Shown here: positions 8,120-16,931 of the stretch, in pieces
Layout: each line of letters opens with the position of its first letter
Numbering within the stretch: the stretch's first letter is position 1
DNA from: Pantoea sp. A4
GTDB taxonomy: Bacteria; Pseudomonadota; Gammaproteobacteria; Enterobacterales; Enterobacteriaceae
Assembly: GCF_000295955.2 (NCBI RefSeq)
Contig: NZ_ALXE01000051.1
Span: 1-64,000 of the forward strand
DNA length: 64,000 bases
Reading direction: 5' to 3'
Notes under the pieces: model-generated
Databases searched by the model: none
Seen by the model: only the letters and a program-made list of their open reading frames with translations
Told to the model about the DNA's origin: nothing
Program-made: the position numbers and the translations under genes

Positions 8120-9505
8120 ATGTCTGGCGGATTAGTGACTGCAGCATACATTGTTGCCGCAATTCTGTTTATTTTTAGCCTTGCGGGTCTCTCGAAGCAT
8201 GAGACCTCCAAACAGGGCAATATCTTTGGTGTCAGCGGGATGGCAATTGCGCTGCTGGCCACCATTTTTGGCCCGCACAGCAGTAACGTTGCCTGGATTC
8301 TGCTGGCGATGGTGATTGGTGGTGCGATTGGTGTCCGCCTGGCGAAGAAAGTCGAAATGACCGAAATGCCAGAGCTGGTGGCAATCCTGCACAGCTTTGT
8401 GGGTCTGGCGGCGGTGCTGGTTGGCTTTAACAGCTACATTGACCACGCGCCGGGTCTTGCGCCGGTGATGGAAAACATCCATCTGACAGAAGTGTTCCTT
8501 GGCATCTTCATTGGTGCAGTGACCTTCAGTGGTTCACTGGTCGCTTACGGCAAACTGTGTGGCAAAATCTCCTCAAAAGCACTGATGCTGCCACATCGCC
8601 ACAAGCTGAACCTGCTGGCGCTGGTTGTCTCTTTCCTGTTGTTGCTGTGGTTCGTGAACACGGCTAGCACCGGTGCGCAGGTCTTTGCACTGCTGTTGAT
8701 GACGGTGATTGCGCTGGCATTTGGCTGGCATCTGGTGGCCTCTATCGGCGGTGCTGATATGCCGGTTGTGGTTTCCATGCTGAATTCCTACTCGGGTTGG
8801 GCAGCGGCGGCCGCAGGCTTTATGCTGAACAACGATCTGCTGATCGTAACCGGTGCATTAGTCGGTTCCAGCGGTGCGATCCTCTCTTACATCATGTGTA
8901 AAGCGATGAACCGCTCGTTCATCAGCGTTATTGCCGGTGGTTTTGGTACTGACGTGAGCGTGGGCGGCGAAGAAGAGACCGGTGAACACCGTGAGATCAC
9001 CGCTGAAGAGACCGCAGAGATGCTGAAGAACTCCACGTCGGTCATCATCACCCCAGGCTACGGCATGGCGGTAGCGCAGGCGCAGTATCCGGTGGCGGAA
9101 ATCACCGATAAACTGCGTGCACGCGGTATTAAAGTTCGCTTTGGTATCCACCCGGTGGCGGGTCGTTTACCGGGCCACATGAACGTCCTGTTGGCAGAAG
9201 CGAAAGTGCCCTATGACGTGGTGCTGGAGATGGATGAAATCAACGACGATTTCACCGACACCGACACCGTGCTGGTTATCGGCGCGAACGACACCGTGAA
9301 CCCGGCGGCCCAGGAAGATCCACGCAGCCCAATCGCTGGTATGCCGGTGCTGGAAGTGTGGAAAGCGCAGAACGTGATTGTCTTCAAACGTTCAATGAAC
9401 ACCGGCTACGCTGGCGTACAAAACCCGCTGTTCTTTAAAGAGAACACCCAGATGCTGTTTGGCGATGCCAAAGCCAGCGTTGAAGGGATTTTGAAAGCGC
9501 TGTAA
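8120..9505 (+). CDS. pntB: NAD(P) transhydrogenase subunit beta
   Basis: 461 residues (E. coli 462). The N-terminal half carries the membrane helices of domain II (about 5-260), which form the proton channel. The C-terminal domain III (about 285-461) binds NADP(H) and contains GYGMAVAQAQYPVAE and the RFGIHPVAGRLPGHMNVLLA segment. The ribosome binding site AAGGGG lies within the pntA end, 3 bp before the start, so the pair is one operon. It ends just before a strong bidirectional terminator shared with uspE. Confidence 0.97.
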   Translation: MSGGLVTAAYIVAAILFIFSLAGLSKHETSKQGNIFGVSGMAIALLATIFGPHSSNVAWILLAMVIGGAIGVRLAKKVEMTEMPELVAILHSFVGLAAVLVGFNSYIDHAPGLAPVMENIHLTEVFLGIFIGAVTFSGSLVAYGKLCGKISSKALMLPHRHKLNLLALVVSFLLLLWFVNTASTGAQVFALLLMTVIALAFGWHLVASIGGADMPVVVSMLNSYSGWAAAAAGFMLNNDLLIVTGALVGSSGAILSYIMCKAMNRSFISVIAGGFGTDVSVGGEEETGEHREITAEETAEMLKNSTSVIITPGYGMAVAQAQYPVAEITDKLRARGIKVRFGIHPVAGRLPGHMNVLLAEAKVPYDVVLEMDEINDDFTDTDTVLVIGANDTVNPAAQEDPRSPIAGMPVLEVWKAQNVIVFKRSMNTGYAGVQNPLFFKENTQMLFGDAKASVEGILKAL

Positions 9506-9518
9506 TCCTTCTGTGAAT

Positions 9519-9557
9519 AAAAAAACCCGAGCACATTACGTACTCGGGTTTTTTTTT
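9519..9557. terminator. Bidirectional rho-independent terminator, pntB/uspE
   Basis: Stem CCCGAG (9526-9531)/CTCGGG (9543-9548), extended by A-T pairs, flanked by an A-run on the left and nine T on the right. It lies between convergent genes and can stop transcription in both directions. Confidence 0.92.
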
Positions 9558-9573
9558 AACTTGCAGCCAGGCG

Positions 9574-10521
9574 TTACTCTTCCTGTGCTGGCAATATTAC
9601 CGGGGAAACAAAATCATCCGGTTTAATCGCCAGTAGGTCACAACGCAGGTGATCAATCACCTGTTCTGCGGTATTGCCCAGGAAAGCGGCAGAAAGTCCG
9701 GTTCGACCGATGGTACCCAGCACTACCACCCCGGCATCAAGGTGTGAGGCCAGATCGGGAATCACCTCTTCGGGCAAGCCTTTCGCCACGTGGGTAAACT
9801 CTTCCCCAATGCCAAACTTTTGTCGCAGGGCCTTCATCGCCACCAGATGCTGGCCGCGAATGGCATCGTTATACACCGAAGGATCAAAGTCGGGTAATTC
9901 AATGGCGATATTAATTGGGGTGATAGGATAAGCGCCGACCAGATGCACCTCAGTGTGATTAACCATCTCAGCGAGCACGCTGGTTTCCTGGATCAGTTTT
10001 TGATTCAACGCGTTGTGGTGTGGCTCTTCACTGGCTAAGTTCACCGCCACCAGGGCTTTACCGCCCTCTGGCCAGGGCTGATCTTTCACCATCCAGACCG
10101 GGCAGGGGCATTTACGCAGCAAGTGCCAGTCCGTCGGGGTAAATATCACCGCTTCCAGCCGGTCATGCTGGTGAGCCATCTTCAGGACTAAATCGTGATT
10201 GTTCTGCAGCACCTCATGAATAATCGCTTCATAGGGGCGATTGTGCCAGACCACTTTGATCTCAATTTCCACACCGGCTTCAATATAGGCGTGCGCCTGT
10301 TGGCGGATCCACTCGGTGCGTTGGCTAATAACACCCTGGCGCATTGAGGTGCGCTCATCAGGGGAAAGCAGGGTAGTCATTTCATAAGAGAAGTCATAGA
10401 CCGGAAGATAGGCCTTAATCTTGCCGCCGATGCGCTGATTAAGATAAACCGCACGGCGCAAGGCCGGTTGATCATCCTGCTGGGCGTCGATGACGACCAG
10501 GATATTTTGGTAACGGGACAT
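9574..10521 (-). CDS. uspE: Universal stress protein E
   Basis: 315-residue cytoplasmic tandem universal stress protein (two Usp domains, about 1-150 and 160-310). The second domain ends with the nucleotide-binding-type signature VVLGTIGRTGLSAAFLGNTA. UspE is linked to DNA-damage resistance and cell aggregation in E. coli. It lies downstream of fnr on the same strand, as in E. coli, but with 119 bp and two hairpins between them. A 10 bp perfect inverted repeat (10534-10558) abuts the ribosome binding site GGAGAG in its leader. Confidence 0.95.
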   Translation of the reverse strand: MSRYQNILVVIDAQQDDQPALRRAVYLNQRIGGKIKAYLPVYDFSYEMTTLLSPDERTSMRQGVISQRTEWIRQQAHAYIEAGVEIEIKVVWHNRPYEAIIHEVLQNNHDLVLKMAHQHDRLEAVIFTPTDWHLLRKCPCPVWMVKDQPWPEGGKALVAVNLASEEPHHNALNQKLIQETSVLAEMVNHTEVHLVGAYPITPINIAIELPDFDPSVYNDAIRGQHLVAMKALRQKFGIGEEFTHVAKGLPEEVIPDLASHLDAGVVVLGTIGRTGLSAAFLGNTAEQVIDHLRCDLLAIKPDDFVSPVILPAQEE

Positions 10522-10533
10522 CTGAGACTCTCC

Positions 10534-10558
10534 TTAAACCAAAGCGGATTTGGTTTAA
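10534..10558 (-). promoter_or_regulatory. Hairpin next to the uspE ribosome binding site
   Basis: Perfect inverted repeat TTAAACCAAA-GCGGA-TTTGGTTTAA. In the uspE transcript it forms a 10 bp stem with a 5 nt loop, and the 3' arm is followed immediately by GGAGAG and then the ATG. It could modulate ribosome access or protect the mRNA 5' region; it could equally be a DNA operator. Function is inferred only. Confidence 0.5.
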
Positions 10559-10600
10559 AGATAGCGCAGGAAATGCCACGGCAGAAGCAAAAAGATATTG

Positions 10601-10633
10601 CCGGATCAATAAAATATGGGTTTTTTGATCCGG
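10601..10633 (-). terminator. Possible terminator downstream of fnr
   Basis: Perfect 9 bp inverted repeat CCGGATCAA (10601-10609)/TTGATCCGG (10625-10633) with a 15 nt AT-rich loop, beginning 7 bp after the fnr stop. In the fnr transcript it is followed by CAATATC and a short T5. The long loop and delayed T-run make it a weaker than usual terminator. Confidence 0.5.
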
Positions 10634-10640
10634 GTAAAGC

Positions 10641-11393
10641 TTACATAGCGCAGTGATGTTGGCCGGCTAGCTCAGACAGACCTACCGGCTCTTCCACGGT
10701 GATGTATTTGCCTTTTACTGCCAGCAACCCGCTCTTCTGAAAGCGGCCCAGCAGTCGGCTGATGGTCTCTACGGTCAAACCGAGATAGTTACCGATATCA
10801 CCTCGGGTCATGGTCAGACGGAACTCACGCTGTGAGAAACCCCGTTGGCCATGGCGACGGGCGAGATTCCAGATAAAGGCCGCAAGGCGCTCTTCCGCGT
10901 TTTTGCGCGAGAGCAGCAACATCATTTCCTGATCGCTTTTAATTTCACCGCTCATCAAACGCAAAATTTGCTGCCGCAGTGCAGGCATTTTACCGGCCAG
11001 TTCATCCAGCGTTTCAAACGGGATTTCGCACACCATGGCGGTTTCCAGCGCCTGGGCAAACCCTGGGTGGGTACGATCGACGATGGCATCAAAGCCAACT
11101 AAATCGCCTGCGAGGTGGAAACCCGTAATCTGCTCATCACCTTGCTCAGTAATGGTATAACTTTTAATGGTACCGGCACGAATGGCAAACAGCGATTTCA
11201 GCTCATCACCGGCCTGAAATAAGGTATGGCCTTTCTGAATCGGTTTTTTACGCTCAATGATATTATCCAGCTGATCCAATTCGCTGTTATTAAGCGTGAA
11301 AGGAATACATAACTGGCTGATGCTGCAATCCTGACAGTGGATAGTGCAGCTACCGCCGGTAGAATTACGGTTAACGGAGGTTTTAAGGATCAT
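10641..11393 (-). CDS. fnr: Fumarate/nitrate reduction regulator FNR
   Basis: Global oxygen-sensing CRP-family regulator of 250 residues, the E. coli length. It carries the N-terminal cysteine cluster C20-x2-C23-x5-C29, plus the distal Cys in MVCEIPFE (about 122), that together bind the [4Fe-4S] cluster. An extra Cys16 is also present. A cyclic-nucleotide-like fold and dimer helix precede a helix-turn-helix with the recognition motif ETISRLLGRFQ (E209/S212/R213 in E. coli numbering). A 17 bp-spaced promoter lies at 11430-11458. It is divergent from smrA. The ribosome binding site is weak. Confidence 0.97.
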   Translation of the reverse strand: MILKTSVNRNSTGGSCTIHCQDCSISQLCIPFTLNNSELDQLDNIIERKKPIQKGHTLFQAGDELKSLFAIRAGTIKSYTITEQGDEQITGFHLAGDLVGFDAIVDRTHPGFAQALETAMVCEIPFETLDELAGKMPALRQQILRLMSGEIKSDQEMMLLLSRKNAEERLAAFIWNLARRHGQRGFSQREFRLTMTRGDIGNYLGLTVETISRLLGRFQKSGLLAVKGKYITVEEPVGLSELAGQHHCAM

Positions 11394-11429
11394 AATTTAG
11401 GGGTCCAGTAGGCAAAACTGACTTAGAGA

Positions 11430-11458
11430 ATTTTATCATTTTCGGGGGTGGGGAACAA
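11430..11458 (-). promoter_or_regulatory. Candidate fnr promoter
   Basis: Minus-strand -35 TTGTTC (11453-11458) and -10 TAAAAT (11430-11435) with a 17 bp spacer, placing a start about 30 nt before the fnr ATG. Predicted by eye. The nearby TTGAT...GTCAA has a 7 bp gap and is not a proper FNR site. Confidence 0.45.
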
Positions 11459-11539
11459 ACGACTATAGGTTAACATTGACACATTTAATCAATATCCAGT
11501 CATATATCCCATTAATTGGCTATAAAAGCGGGGAAAAGC

Positions 11540-12112
11540 ATGAATGAGTTTGATGAAGACGCACTGTTTCGCGAGGCAATGAATGATGTTAGCCCGCTAA
11601 AAGATGCGACCACCACGTTGTGGCTCAAAGCTCCCTCAACCCGTCCGCCTAAACAGCAAGATGCTGATCAACCAGACGAAAATTTTCTTACGCGCGGATT
11701 TCTTGACGTCATTCCCTTGACGACAAAACTGGAATGGAAAGCAGAAGGTATTCAGCAGGGCGTGTTAGACAAGCTGCGCAAAGGGGAGTATCGCCTTGAT
11801 GCCAGCCTGAATCTGTTACGCCAGCCGGTAGAAACCTGTCGTCAGGCTTTATTCAGTTTTATCCGCGAATCTCAGCGACAAGGATTACGAAATTTACTGA
11901 TTATTCATGGCAAAGGGCGTGAAAATGAGTCACATGCCAATATTGTGCGAAGTTATCTGGCGCGCTGGTTAGCTGAATTTAGCGAGGTGCAAACCTTTGC
12001 CACCGCGCAGCGGCAGCATGGTGGCGAGGGCGCGTTGTATGTTGGGTTGCGTAAAAGTGAAGCGGCACGGGTCGAAAACTGGGAACGCCATGCTCGCCGC
12101 CAGCAGCGTTAA
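11540..12112 (+). CDS. smrA: Smr-domain nuclease SmrA
   Basis: 190-residue protein related to E. coli YdaL/SmrA, a small MutS-related endonuclease. The ATG at 11540 (MNEFDEDALF) is preferred to an upstream TTG in the same frame because a GGGG-rich ribosome binding site precedes it and the length fits (187 in E. coli). The Smr domain spans about residues 85-175 and shows the LDL-equivalent RLDASLNL, the catalytic-type HGKGR motif, and the terminal GGEGALYVGLR. It is divergent from fnr. Its stop codon shares the bases TTAA with the stop of the convergent LysR gene. Confidence 0.92.
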   Translation: MNEFDEDALFREAMNDVSPLKDATTTLWLKAPSTRPPKQQDADQPDENFLTRGFLDVIPLTTKLEWKAEGIQQGVLDKLRKGEYRLDASLNLLRQPVETCRQALFSFIRESQRQGLRNLLIIHGKGRENESHANIVRSYLARWLAEFSEVQTFATAQRQHGGEGALYVGLRKSEAARVENWERHARRQQR

Positions 12113-13029
12113 CTGCTGGATTTACGAATCGTGGAAATGAGCATTTCCGCGGTCAGGCTCAGGGTGTTGCCATGACGGGTAATAATGCCAATGGGCTCGC
12201 CGGGGCCTGGCGATGTGATCGGCAGGGCGCACAGCGCATTGTGGTCGAGATCCTCTTTTATTGAGCCGGAAGGCACAAACCACACATAGTCATAGCGCAG
12301 TGCCAATTGACGAGCGAGGGAGGTGGACGAGGTTTCCACACAGTTGCGCGGCAGTCGGCACTCCTGCTCATCCAACATTTGTTGAGCAATACGACGTGGG
12401 GCTGTGCCCTCAGGGGATATAACCACGGGCCATTGCATGGCGCGTGAAAGCGTGACGTTGTCACTGAGTAGCGGGTGTTCAGGCCGCACCACCAGCTTAA
12501 GCGACTCCAGATAAAGCAGCTCGTAGTTCAGGCCTGCCATCATTTCGCTGTCGGCCATGCGGCCAATACAGAGATCAAATTCGCCCGCTTTTAGCCCTGC
12601 CAGCAGTACGTTGTTGTGTAACGTGGCGACCTGAATGGTGGTATTGGGTTGCTGTTCGTGAAAGCGATCAAGGATTTGCGGCAGCATCCCCATGGCGGCG
12701 GTGGTCAGCGCACCAAGGCGGATGACCAGGGGGCGATCGTTGACGGGCAGCGCAAGGCTTTGTCCGGCGTGGTTTAACGCATCCAGGACTTTTACCGCAT
12801 GAATCAGAAACTGCTCACCCAGGGTGGTCAGTTGAGCACCTAATCTGCCACGTTCAAACAGGCGTGCACCGGCCAGATCTTCCAGCTCATTAAGGGTTTT
12901 AGACAGGGCCGGTTGGCTGAGATTCAGGGTCTCTGCCGCACGACCCAACGTACCTTGCTGCGCCACTGCAACGAATGTATGAAGATGACGCAAGCGAATG
13001 CGCTGATTGAAAAGGATATTTTTATTCAT
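12109..13029 (-). CDS. LysR-type regulator, PcaQ-like
   Basis: 306-residue LysR regulator. The N-terminal winged helix (about 12-70) carries the GRAAETLNLSQPALSKTLNELEDLAG signature; the effector domain covers the remainder. Overall it resembles PcaQ, the activator of protocatechuate catabolism genes. Divergent from it, across 321 bp, is a PcaK-like aromatic-acid transporter, which supports that assignment. No pca enzyme genes are in the window, so the pair may serve genes elsewhere or another aromatic acid. The stop overlaps that of smrA by 4 bp. Confidence 0.75.
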   Translation of the reverse strand: MNKNILFNQRIRLRHLHTFVAVAQQGTLGRAAETLNLSQPALSKTLNELEDLAGARLFERGRLGAQLTTLGEQFLIHAVKVLDALNHAGQSLALPVNDRPLVIRLGALTTAAMGMLPQILDRFHEQQPNTTIQVATLHNNVLLAGLKAGEFDLCIGRMADSEMMAGLNYELLYLESLKLVVRPEHPLLSDNVTLSRAMQWPVVISPEGTAPRRIAQQMLDEQECRLPRNCVETSSTSLARQLALRYDYVWFVPSGSIKEDLDHNALCALPITSPGPGEPIGIITRHGNTLSLTAEMLISTIRKSSS

Positions 13030-13350
13030 AGTTCCAGGTTACGGCGAATCAGCCAATGAGGCAAACAGATTTAAAGGATTGTGTTAACTTGATTGCAAAA
13101 CCTCATTAACATAGTCATCCTCGCGCTGTTCTGGCAACTAACTTAATGAAAAAAAAGAAAATGGCCAAAAAATGTAGTGTAGTCAGTGGATTATAACCTT
13201 ATGTCCATTATGGATTTAGCGCCATGCTGGCGCACTTCACGTAAAATCCAGCAAAAAATCCCACCCATATTGTTAACGATCGGCTATCATAGCAGCCGTT
13301 TTTTTTACAAAAACTGATATCTCTGTAGAGCCAGTTTAAGGAGTTCCGTA
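13030..13350. other. Divergent regulator/transporter intergenic region
   Basis: 321 bp without a gene, AT-rich. A half-site ATAACC (13193-13198) like that of PcaQ operators is followed by a short palindrome TCCAT-T-ATGGA (13204-13214). The partner half-site GGTTAT is not intact, so an operator here is only a suggestion. A good ribosome binding site (AAGGAG) precedes the transporter's GTG start. Confidence 0.4.
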
Positions 13351-14685
13351 GTGACCAGCGCCGAGGCGATAGATGTCCGCCAGTTAATCAACCAGGGTTC
13401 GTTGAGCCTCTGGCAAAAAAGGCTCATCTTTCTGGGTTTTGTGGTGGTGGCGCTGGACGGTATGGATATTGCCCTGATGGGCTTTATTGCACCGACACTG
13501 CGTGCGACCTGGGGAGCAAGTACCCATCAACTCGGCATGATCATGAGTGCTGCATTGGTTGGACTGGCGCTGGGTGCGATGGTCGCAGGCCCGCTGGCAG
13601 ACCGCTATGGTCGCCGCGTGATGATTCTCCTGAGTGTTCTGTTTTTCGGCTTCTGGACCCTGGTCACCTCAATGGCGCAAACGCCAGAACAGATGATGGT
13701 ACTGCGTTTCCTGACCGGGCTGGGGCTGGGGGCGGCGATGCCGAATGTGGGGACGCTAGTGTCAGAGTATGCGCCCGAGCGGCGGCGTGCGTTTATCATT
13801 ACCGTAGTATTTTGCGGCTTCACCTTCGGGGCGGCAACGGGGGGGCTGACCGCCTCCTGGCTGCTTTCAAAATACTCCTGGCACGCCGTGATGCTCATGG
13901 GCGGAGGGTTGTCCCTGAGTATGCTACCGTTTCTCATTCTTGGATTGCCAGAGTCCGTACGTTTCCTGATTCATCGCCGTGCGCCCGCGCAGCGTATCCA
14001 CGCTATTTTCGAACGTATGCAGCCCGGTGCCACACAACCCGACTCGGCCTTCCACCAGGACGATCCGGCGGTGCAGCCGCAAGGGGCAATAAGCACCGTA
14101 CTCTCGCCACGCTATCTGTTTGGCAGCCTGATGTTATGGGGCAGCTATTTTATGGCGCTATTTTTGGTCTATCTGATTGGCAGCTGGTTGCCTTCCCTGA
14201 TGCATAACCTCGGTATGACCGTGGTGGAAGCGGCGATCATCACCGCCATGTATCAGGCGGGCGGCACTTTCGGTTCGTTGTTTGCGGGCTGGCTGATGGA
14301 CCGAATCAATGAAAATCTGGCGCTGGCGATAATTTACCTCAGTGGTGCGATAGGTATTGTGATCCTGGGTTTTAGCCCGCCGGAGGTCATGACGATGAGT
14401 ATTATCGCCTTCTGTTGCGGCTTCTGCTTTAACGGCGCCAATACCGGAATGAATGCACTCTCCGCCAGTTTCTACCCGACACACGCCCGGGCAACCGGTT
14501 CGAGTTGGATGCACGGTATCGGGCGCATTGGCGCCATTCTTAGTGCCCTGGTCGGCGCGGAAATGCTTTCCCTGGGCTGGTCAATCAGCACCATTTTCCT
14601 GCTGCTGTCGATCCCTGCCTTACTGACGAGCGTGATGTTGATGCTGAAAAGCCATTTTAGCGGAAAACGCCAGTCTCAGGCTTAA
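13351..14685 (+). CDS. MFS transporter, aromatic acid:H+ symporter type (PcaK-like)
   Basis: 444-residue twelve-helix major facilitator of the AAHS family, whose members import 4-hydroxybenzoate, protocatechuate and similar acids. Helix 1 carries the family's charged signature around ALDGMDIALMGF (DGxD). The loop between helices 2 and 3 has GPLADRYGRRVM, and helix 8-9 has GWLMDRINE. The start is GTG at 13351 after AAGGAG (10 nt). It is divergent from the PcaQ-like regulator, the expected controller. The substrate is inferred from family and context. Confidence 0.82.
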   Translation: MTSAEAIDVRQLINQGSLSLWQKRLIFLGFVVVALDGMDIALMGFIAPTLRATWGASTHQLGMIMSAALVGLALGAMVAGPLADRYGRRVMILLSVLFFGFWTLVTSMAQTPEQMMVLRFLTGLGLGAAMPNVGTLVSEYAPERRRAFIITVVFCGFTFGAATGGLTASWLLSKYSWHAVMLMGGGLSLSMLPFLILGLPESVRFLIHRRAPAQRIHAIFERMQPGATQPDSAFHQDDPAVQPQGAISTVLSPRYLFGSLMLWGSYFMALFLVYLIGSWLPSLMHNLGMTVVEAAIITAMYQAGGTFGSLFAGWLMDRINENLALAIIYLSGAIGIVILGFSPPEVMTMSIIAFCCGFCFNGANTGMNALSASFYPTHARATGSSWMHGIGRIGAILSALVGAEMLSLGWSISTIFLLLSIPALLTSVMLMLKSHFSGKRQSQA

Positions 14686-14710
14686 GTCCTGAAGGCGGTA
14701 CAGTAGGCAT

Positions 14711-14770
14711 AAAAAAGCCGGTCTGATGACGCGCCACCTGAGCAGCGTTTCATCAAGACCGGCTTTGTAT
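14711..14770. terminator. Bidirectional terminator between MFS gene and doxX
   Basis: Outer stem AAAGCCGGTCT (14714-14724)/AGACCGGCTTT (14756-14766) encloses an inner TGATGA-CGC/GCG-TTTCATCA pairing. An A-run flanks the left side and a short T-rich end the right. It serves the convergent genes. Confidence 0.82.
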
Positions 14771-15205
14771 TTATTGCAGGCGCATATCGCGCACTAAAGT
14801 GTATTTTCCTGCTCCAAGCAGCAGGATGGTCAGCGCACCTGACAGGTAAAACGCTTCCGTTTCCAGCGCCCAGGCTCCGACATCAGTGCGATCCCAGAAG
14901 GCGCCAGTTTTTACCAGCAACGTAGCCACGATCAGATTGATGGCGATAATCAGCGCCGCAGGGCGCGTCATCAATCCGACAATAACCATTACCGGCGCTA
15001 CAACTTCCCCGATGTAAGCACCGTATGCGATGAAACCCGGTAACCCTCTAACCGCCAGCAAATGCGCTATCCAGCCAACACCATGAATGATTTTGGCCTC
15101 GCCATGGAACAGCAACAGTCCACCGACGGTCAACCTCAGCAGCAATTTGCCGAGGTCGGGGTGATCGCCGAGGCGACCTAAAAGCTGATTAATGCCGCTA
15201 AACAT
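14771..15205 (-). CDS. DoxX family membrane protein
   Basis: 144-residue inner-membrane protein with four predicted helices (about 25-45, 55-78, 84-105, 115-135). It belongs to the DoxX/YphA family, whose members have poorly defined redox-associated roles. The ATG at 15205 is chosen over a GTG two codons upstream because the GAGGAG ribosome binding site then has 8 nt spacing. It stands alone between a transporter and an esterase, with its own terminator. No specific substrate can be assigned. Confidence 0.82.
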   Translation of the reverse strand: MFSGINQLLGRLGDHPDLGKLLLRLTVGGLLLFHGEAKIIHGVGWIAHLLAVRGLPGFIAYGAYIGEVVAPVMVIVGLMTRPAALIIAINLIVATLLVKTGAFWDRTDVGAWALETEAFYLSGALTILLLGAGKYTLVRDMRLQ

Positions 15206-15398
15206 AACCACAGCTCCTCATACCGAGTTGGTAAGGTAAATTTAAGTAAAAATCACCCAAATGAATATTCAAAATATTTGATGTAATCGTTCAACCCTAC
15301 TGCAGCAAATTTGATGGCTGCTTTTACCCTGTACAATAAATGGACATTCCGATTTTTCCGGGTGAATAATGCAGTGAGCATAAAGCAGGGAGCCTGCA

Positions 15399-16931
15399 AT
15401 GAAAAATCAACAGCGTCTGAATATCACCACTGTCGAAGGTGAGTTGTCTGGAGTGATTGAAGGTGGCAGCTTTGTTTTTCGCGGCATTCCCTACGCTGCG
15501 CCCCCCGTGGGGCCATTGCGCTGGCGCGCGCCGCAACGGCTGGCACCCTGGGCGCAACCCCGTGACGCCACGCGGTTCGCGCCGGGTGCTTTGCAAAGTC
15601 GTCAGATGTGTATTGATGCCGCTGGCGGCGATCCGGGCACGCTGAGCGAAGATTGCTTGTATCTCAACGTCTGGACCCCGGACCCTGAACCCATGCGGCC
15701 ACTGCCGGTGATGGTGTGGCTACATGGCGGTGGTTTTCGCATTGGTGCCGGGCATCTCCCCCCTTATGACGGCCAGGCGCTGGCACAACGCGGTGCGGTG
15801 GTGGTCACGCTTAATTATCGCCTTGGTCATCTGGGATTTTTTGCTCACCCGGCGCTGGATGCGGAACAGGGGGAGGTTCCCGTCACCAATTTTGCGCTGC
15901 TGGATCAGCTGGCAGCCCTGCAATGGGTACAGCGCAATATTCAGGCTTTTGGTGGCGATCGTGACAACGTGACGCTATTTGGCGAATCTGCCGGTGCGCA
16001 GAGTACGCTGGCCTTGTGCTGTTCACCGCTGGCGACGGGGCTGTTTCACAAAGCGATTGTGCAGAGTGCTTATGCGCTGCCTGAGGCCAGCGGTGACAGA
16101 CTGCGCAGTATCGGCCTGAAAGTGGCCCAGCACCTTGGCTTATGCGCGGATGCCAGCATGGAGCAATTACGTGCAATCCCGGCGGAAGCTTTTTGGCCGC
16201 TGGACCGGCGCTACACGCACGGCCCGGTGCCGGTGTGGGGCGACAGCGTGCTGCCGCAGCCGATTATGAAAACGTTTCTACGCGGTAAGCAGCAGCGCAT
16301 TCCGTTGATGATTGGCAGCACCAGCGATGAAGCCAGCGTGCTGGACTTCTTTGGCACTTCACCCCATAAGATGCTGAGCAGTCTGATCCCCGAAAAGCAC
16401 CTTGGCTGGCGCGTATTACGCTGGATGTACGATATCCATGACACGATACGCCTGTCCCGCGAGGCGACGCGCGATATCGCATTTACCCTGATGCCGTGGA
16501 TGCTGGCCCACGCCCAGCACAGCATTGGTATGCCGTGCTGGCGCTACTGGTTTGATTATGTTTCGGAAAACACGCGGGATATCAGCCCGAATGGCACCTG
16601 GCACGGCAGTGATGTGCCTTACGTTTTTCACACGCTGGGAGTTTTGAGCTGGCTGGATGCTGCCCGCCCAGCCACGGCACAAGACGCTGAATTTGCCGAT
16701 CGGGTGTGTGACTACTGGTTTAACTTTGCCCGCTACACCAGCGAATATAGCCATGTCATTGAGGGAAGCTGCCTCTGGCCGCAGTGGCGTCCGGGGCAGG
16801 ACATCACGCTGTCGTTAGGCTGTAAGGGGCAAGGGCAGATTCTGCTGAAGCACAATTTTATGCGCTCAAGACTGCGTGTGTTTCGTCTGGTGGCTGCCCA
16901 TCTCGCTCGCAAACCCCGGCGACGGCGCTGA
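15399..16931 (+). CDS. Type B carboxylesterase
   Basis: 510-residue alpha/beta hydrolase of the carboxylesterase type B family. It shows the early FRGIPYAAPPVGPLRWRAPQ signature, the EDCLYLNVW motif, the oxyanion-hole HGGGF (about residues 110-114), and the nucleophile Ser197 in GESAG. An acid residue and the late His region (GTWHGSDVPYVF) are also present. There is no signal peptide, so it is probably cytoplasmic and cleaves carboxylic or aryl esters. Its last 66 bp overlap, antisense, the end of the downstream LysR gene. Whether it works with the nearby aromatic-acid transporter is unknown. Confidence 0.9.
   Translation: MKNQQRLNITTVEGELSGVIEGGSFVFRGIPYAAPPVGPLRWRAPQRLAPWAQPRDATRFAPGALQSRQMCIDAAGGDPGTLSEDCLYLNVWTPDPEPMRPLPVMVWLHGGGFRIGAGHLPPYDGQALAQRGAVVVTLNYRLGHLGFFAHPALDAEQGEVPVTNFALLDQLAALQWVQRNIQAFGGDRDNVTLFGESAGAQSTLALCCSPLATGLFHKAIVQSAYALPEASGDRLRSIGLKVAQHLGLCADASMEQLRAIPAEAFWPLDRRYTHGPVPVWGDSVLPQPIMKTFLRGKQQRIPLMIGSTSDEASVLDFFGTSPHKMLSSLIPEKHLGWRVLRWMYDIHDTIRLSREATRDIAFTLMPWMLAHAQHSIGMPCWRYWFDYVSENTRDISPNGTWHGSDVPYVFHTLGVLSWLDAARPATAQDAEFADRVCDYWFNFARYTSEYSHVIEGSCLWPQWRPGQDITLSLGCKGQGQILLKHNFMRSRLRVFRLVAAHLARKPRRRR

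Noticed and set aside
11476..11492. FNR-like box TTGAC...ATCAA in the fnr-smrA region
   Set aside because: The gap between half-sites is 7 bp; FNR sites need 4. Kept only as a note.
13193..13214. PcaQ operator upstream of the aromatic transporter
   Set aside because: Only one half-site (ATAACC) is intact; the second half matches at three of six positions.
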